The position numbers and the translations under genes are program-made. From Promethearchaeota archaeon (GTDB taxonomy: Archaea > Asgardarchaeota > Lokiarchaeia > Sigynarchaeales > MK-D1), in the NCBI GenBank assembly GCA_016839385.1, contig JAEOUK010000655.1, forward strand, positions 1-6,978: a DNA stretch of 6,978 nucleotides. The letters run 5' to 3'. The notes below the pieces were generated by a model. It was not told the DNA's origin, searched no databases, and saw nothing but the letters and a program-made list of their open reading frames with translations. Within the stretch, counting starts at the first letter, position 1. Every line of letters begins with the position of its first letter. This document shows, in pieces, positions 5,801 through 6,978 of the stretch.

Positions 5801-5809
5801 TTTTATCAA

Positions 5810-5816
5810 CTTCCTT
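5810..5816 (-). promoter_or_regulatory. Ribosome binding site deciding the start of the six-pass membrane gene
   Basis: AAGGAAG on the minus strand ends 9 bases before ATG 5800 and directly abuts the alternative TTG at 5809, so it supports the ATG. Confidence 0.5.
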
Positions 5817-5833
5817 TTTCTTTTTCAAGTGTG

Positions 5834-5847
5834 ATTTTTATAAAAAT
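5834..5847 (-). promoter_or_regulatory. Palindromic TATA region of the six-pass membrane gene
   Basis: ATTTTTATAAAAAT is a perfect 14-bp palindrome containing a TATA element readable on either strand. For the minus-strand gene, transcription would start about 25 bp downstream, near 5815, giving a very short leader of roughly 12-20 bases. Because the box is symmetric, direction would depend on flanking factor B contacts. Confidence 0.45.
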
Positions 5848-5859
5848 ATCTAATTTTGT

Positions 5860-5877
5860 ACCACTCGTTATAGTGGT
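5860..5877. repeat. ACCACT/AGTGGT inverted repeat between the two membrane genes
   Basis: ACCACT (5860-5865) and AGTGGT (5872-5877) pair perfectly around a 6-base loop, and the G+C content stands out from the AT-rich surroundings. It lies 8 bases past the upstream gene's stop codon and 12 bp upstream of the palindromic TATA region. It may be a transcription-factor site for the downstream gene or a 3' hairpin of the upstream mRNA; no T-run directly follows on the minus strand, so it is not a standard intrinsic terminator. Confidence 0.45.
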
Positions 5878-5885
5878 CATTTTTT

Positions 5886-6686
5886 TCAAGATTGGTCCTC
5901 CGGTTTTACGATTTTCTCCCATAAAAAGGGTATTGCTACAACCAGTAAAATTAGAATTGATAGTGCCGGAGCTCCTGAATACATTGAAAATTCCCCTTTC
6001 TCAATTGTTGTAATTATTCCCATATACCCTCCAACTCCAATTTCAATTGCTGTGATAACCATCGCTAAGATCCGGTTCCAATTCTTTGGGGATAACATTA
6101 TTACAACAGTGAGTACTCCAAAGCCAACACCACAAGCCCAGTGAACGGGATTTGCAATTCGGTAAAAAATTTCTCCTCGCATCCAAAAGATGTTTAAACT
6201 TGCCGTCCCATTAATTACAGACATTACTAAAGTCATTCCTGTTATTAAACAGAACAAAACTCTAAGGATGTTCTTCTTACCCACAAATAAGTTCAGAAGT
6301 AAATAGATTATAGCGTTGGGTAGAAAAACAATAGCATACCAAGGTGTTAAACCTGTGTCTAACGCCGGGATAATTGGCCAAAACGAGAATTGAAGAGCAA
6401 TCACGTTTGCAATCACTGCAAACTTGTACGCATTCTTCGTATTCCAATTGAATCCATATAGGGCTATGATGTACAACAATCCTGCTATCACACTCATACC
6501 AGCCCAAACGGGGAGGAGATACGTAATAATCATCCAATTAGTTCGCATAGGGTATTGGATAAGCTGGGCAGAAATCATTGTATTATATTGGGTGAAGAAG
6601 ATAAACGCATTCACGCCAATTCCTAAAATTGCTCCAATTAATACAAGCGTAAAACCAAGCCATCTATTTTTATAACATTCTTCCAT
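5886..6686 (-). CDS. Polytopic (about eight-pass) membrane protein of unknown function
   Basis: This is a 266-residue protein starting at ATG 6686 (MEECYKNRW). GTG 6695 is rejected because it forms part of the ribosome binding site GAAGTGA (6692-6698), which ends 5 bases before the ATG. Likely membrane helices lie at about 9-30, 53-77, 86-105, 115-135, 142-160, 180-197, 204-227 and 237-255; the exact number is uncertain. Short polar links are KK near 137-138 and PKNWNR near 200-205, and the tail VKPEDQS is hydrophilic. There are no obvious charged residues in the helix cores, and no transporter, channel or enzyme motif was recognised. The first two thirds parallel the downstream six-pass protein: W61 in a helix-2 W-A motif, T114-P115 between helices 3 and 4, and V143-L-F at helix 5. 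Two extra helices at the C-terminus distinguish it. It lies 85 bp upstream of that gene on the same strand with no T-run between them, so cotranscription is possible. Confidence 0.8.
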   Translation of the reverse strand: MEECYKNRWLGFTLVLIGAILGIGVNAFIFFTQYNTMISAQLIQYPMRTNWMIITYLLPVWAGMSVIAGLLYIIALYGFNWNTKNAYKFAVIANVIALQFSFWPIIPALDTGLTPWYAIVFLPNAIIYLLLNLFVGKKNILRVLFCLITGMTLVMSVINGTASLNIFWMRGEIFYRIANPVHWACGVGFGVLTVVIMLSPKNWNRILAMVITAIEIGVGGYMGIITTIEKGEFSMYSGAPALSILILLVVAIPFLWEKIVKPEDQS

Positions 6687-6691
6687 TTTTT

Positions 6692-6698
6692 TCACTTC
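6692..6698 (-). promoter_or_regulatory. Ribosome binding site deciding the start of the eight-pass membrane gene
   Basis: GAAGTGA on the minus strand resembles the archaeal GGAGGTGA and ends 5 bases before ATG 6686. The in-frame GTG at 6695 lies inside it and is therefore unlikely to be the start. Confidence 0.55.
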
Positions 6699-6705
6699 GA
6701 TTTAG

Positions 6706-6729
6706 TGTCCACTACTTTAATGCTGGACA
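6706..6729 (-). repeat. TGTCCA/TGGACA stem in the leader of the eight-pass membrane gene
   Basis: TGTCCA (6706-6711) and TGGACA (6724-6729) are exact reverse complements with a 12-base loop. In the predicted minus-strand mRNA the stem sits between the transcription start (about 6738) and the ribosome binding site, 7 bases from the latter. It could affect translation, but the stem is short. Confidence 0.35.
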
Positions 6730-6739
6730 TTGGCACGTT

Positions 6740-6756
6740 TTTTAACTGTGTTAAAA
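6740..6756. promoter_or_regulatory. 17-bp palindrome covering the predicted transcription start (candidate operator)
   Basis: TTTTAAC-TGT-GTTAAAA is a perfect 7-3-7 inverted repeat. On the minus strand it begins 4 bp downstream of the TATA box 6761-6767 and reaches the expected transcription start. A protein bound here would block initiation, which is the usual arrangement for archaeal repressors. Confidence 0.45.
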
Positions 6757-6760
6757 GCAC

Positions 6761-6767
6761 ATATAAA
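6761..6767 (-). promoter_or_regulatory. TATA box of the eight-pass membrane gene
   Basis: The minus strand reads TTTATAT, a canonical archaeal TATA box, with transcription start expected near 6738 and a leader of about 50 bases. The plus strand reads ATATAAA and could also act as a TATA element toward the right. Confidence 0.5.
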
Positions 6768-6777
6768 TCATCTTTGT

Positions 6778-6794
6778 AAATTTGTCACAAATTT
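6778..6794. promoter_or_regulatory. 17-bp palindrome upstream of the TATA box (candidate regulator site)
   Basis: AAATTTG-TCA-CAAATTT is a perfect 7-3-7 inverted repeat, 10 bp upstream of the minus-strand TATA box. It has the same arm and spacer lengths as the palindrome at 6740-6756 but a different sequence, so it would bind a different protein or none. The TTTGTCACAAA centre is typical of a winged-helix dimer site in general form. Confidence 0.45.
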
Positions 6795-6847
6795 TGAGAA
6801 AACCTTTACATAGAAAGTAATATTTAAAGATAAAAATCTTCTTAACA

Positions 6848-6867
6848 TGGTTATTAATGAGTAACCA
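6848..6867 (+). repeat. Hairpin in the right-hand non-coding region
   Basis: TGGTTA (6848-6853) pairs with TAACCA (6862-6867); a T-G and a T-A pair inside extend the stem to 8 pairs with an AATG tetraloop in a plus-strand RNA. The minus-strand RNA would have an A-C mismatch, so the plus strand is favoured. T5 follows at 6869-6873. Otherwise 6795-6961 contains only AT-rich sequence with no supported gene. Confidence 0.4.
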
Positions 6868-6961
6868 ATTTTTAATATGAAAATACTTTACCAATAAGGC
6901 ATTTTTAAAAAATAGTGAAATATACCTTTAAATATAATGCAAATGACCGTCTAGTAACTAC

Positions 6962-6970
6962 TTTATATAA
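6962..6970 (+). promoter_or_regulatory. TATA box at the right edge, probably for a gene outside the window
   Basis: TTTATATAA is a canonical archaeal TATA box. No plus-strand gene starts before the window ends, so a rightward transcript would begin about 15 bases beyond the edge. The sequence is near-symmetric, so its direction is not certain. Confidence 0.4.
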
Positions 6971-6978
6971 GGCAAGGA

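Noticed and set aside
6827..6840. AAGAT-AAAA-ATCTT small stem
   Set aside because: A five-pair, AT-rich stem is expected by chance at this base composition and has no supporting context.

Overview
The window is AT-rich DNA (roughly one third G+C by eye) and reads as archaeal. Promoters are TATA-like boxes about 25 bp upstream of short or absent leaders, with no bacterial -35/-10 pairs. Several ribosome binding sites resemble the archaeal GGAGGTGA type, and poly-T tracts follow some stop codons. A large Asn-rich beta-helix surface protein and a small surface protein with an IPGFE-type C-terminal membrane segment are both common in Asgard archaea (Loki-/Heimdall-like lineages). The Asgard placement is an inference from protein style; other AT-rich Archaea are possible.

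Layout: (1) 3-170 (+), the C-terminal 55 codons of an unidentified gene, followed by a T8 tract. (2) 306-2867 (+), an 853-residue secreted, C-terminally anchored NosD-like beta-helix protein built from two related modules, an Ig-like domain and a membrane anchor. (3) 3137-3613 (+), a small membrane-anchored protein whose ectodomain resembles the superoxide reductase/desulfoferrodoxin iron domain but lacks one usual ligand. (4) 3617-4243 (-) and 4357-5103 (+), two divergent GNAT acetyltransferases of different subfamilies sharing a 113-bp promoter region. (5) 5114-5800 (-) and 5886-6686 (-), two multi-pass membrane proteins in tandem that look like remote homologues of each other. (6) 6687-6978, non-coding: the promoter of the membrane gene pair, bracketed by two 17-bp palindromes, a hairpin, and at the right edge a TATA box probably serving a gene outside the window.

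No pathway links all the genes. The left half is cell-surface biology (adhesin-like beta-helix, possible redox ectodomain), the middle is small-molecule or protein acylation, and the right half is an uncharacterised membrane pair with unusually structured upstream DNA. For four genes the longest ORF starts at a worse codon than an internal ATG placed correctly behind a ribosome binding site; the starts given here are the revised ones.

No RNA gene, CRISPR array, insertion sequence or complete novel system could be established. The most promising leads are the paired membrane proteins with their palindrome-flanked promoter, and the modified desulfoferrodoxin-like surface protein.
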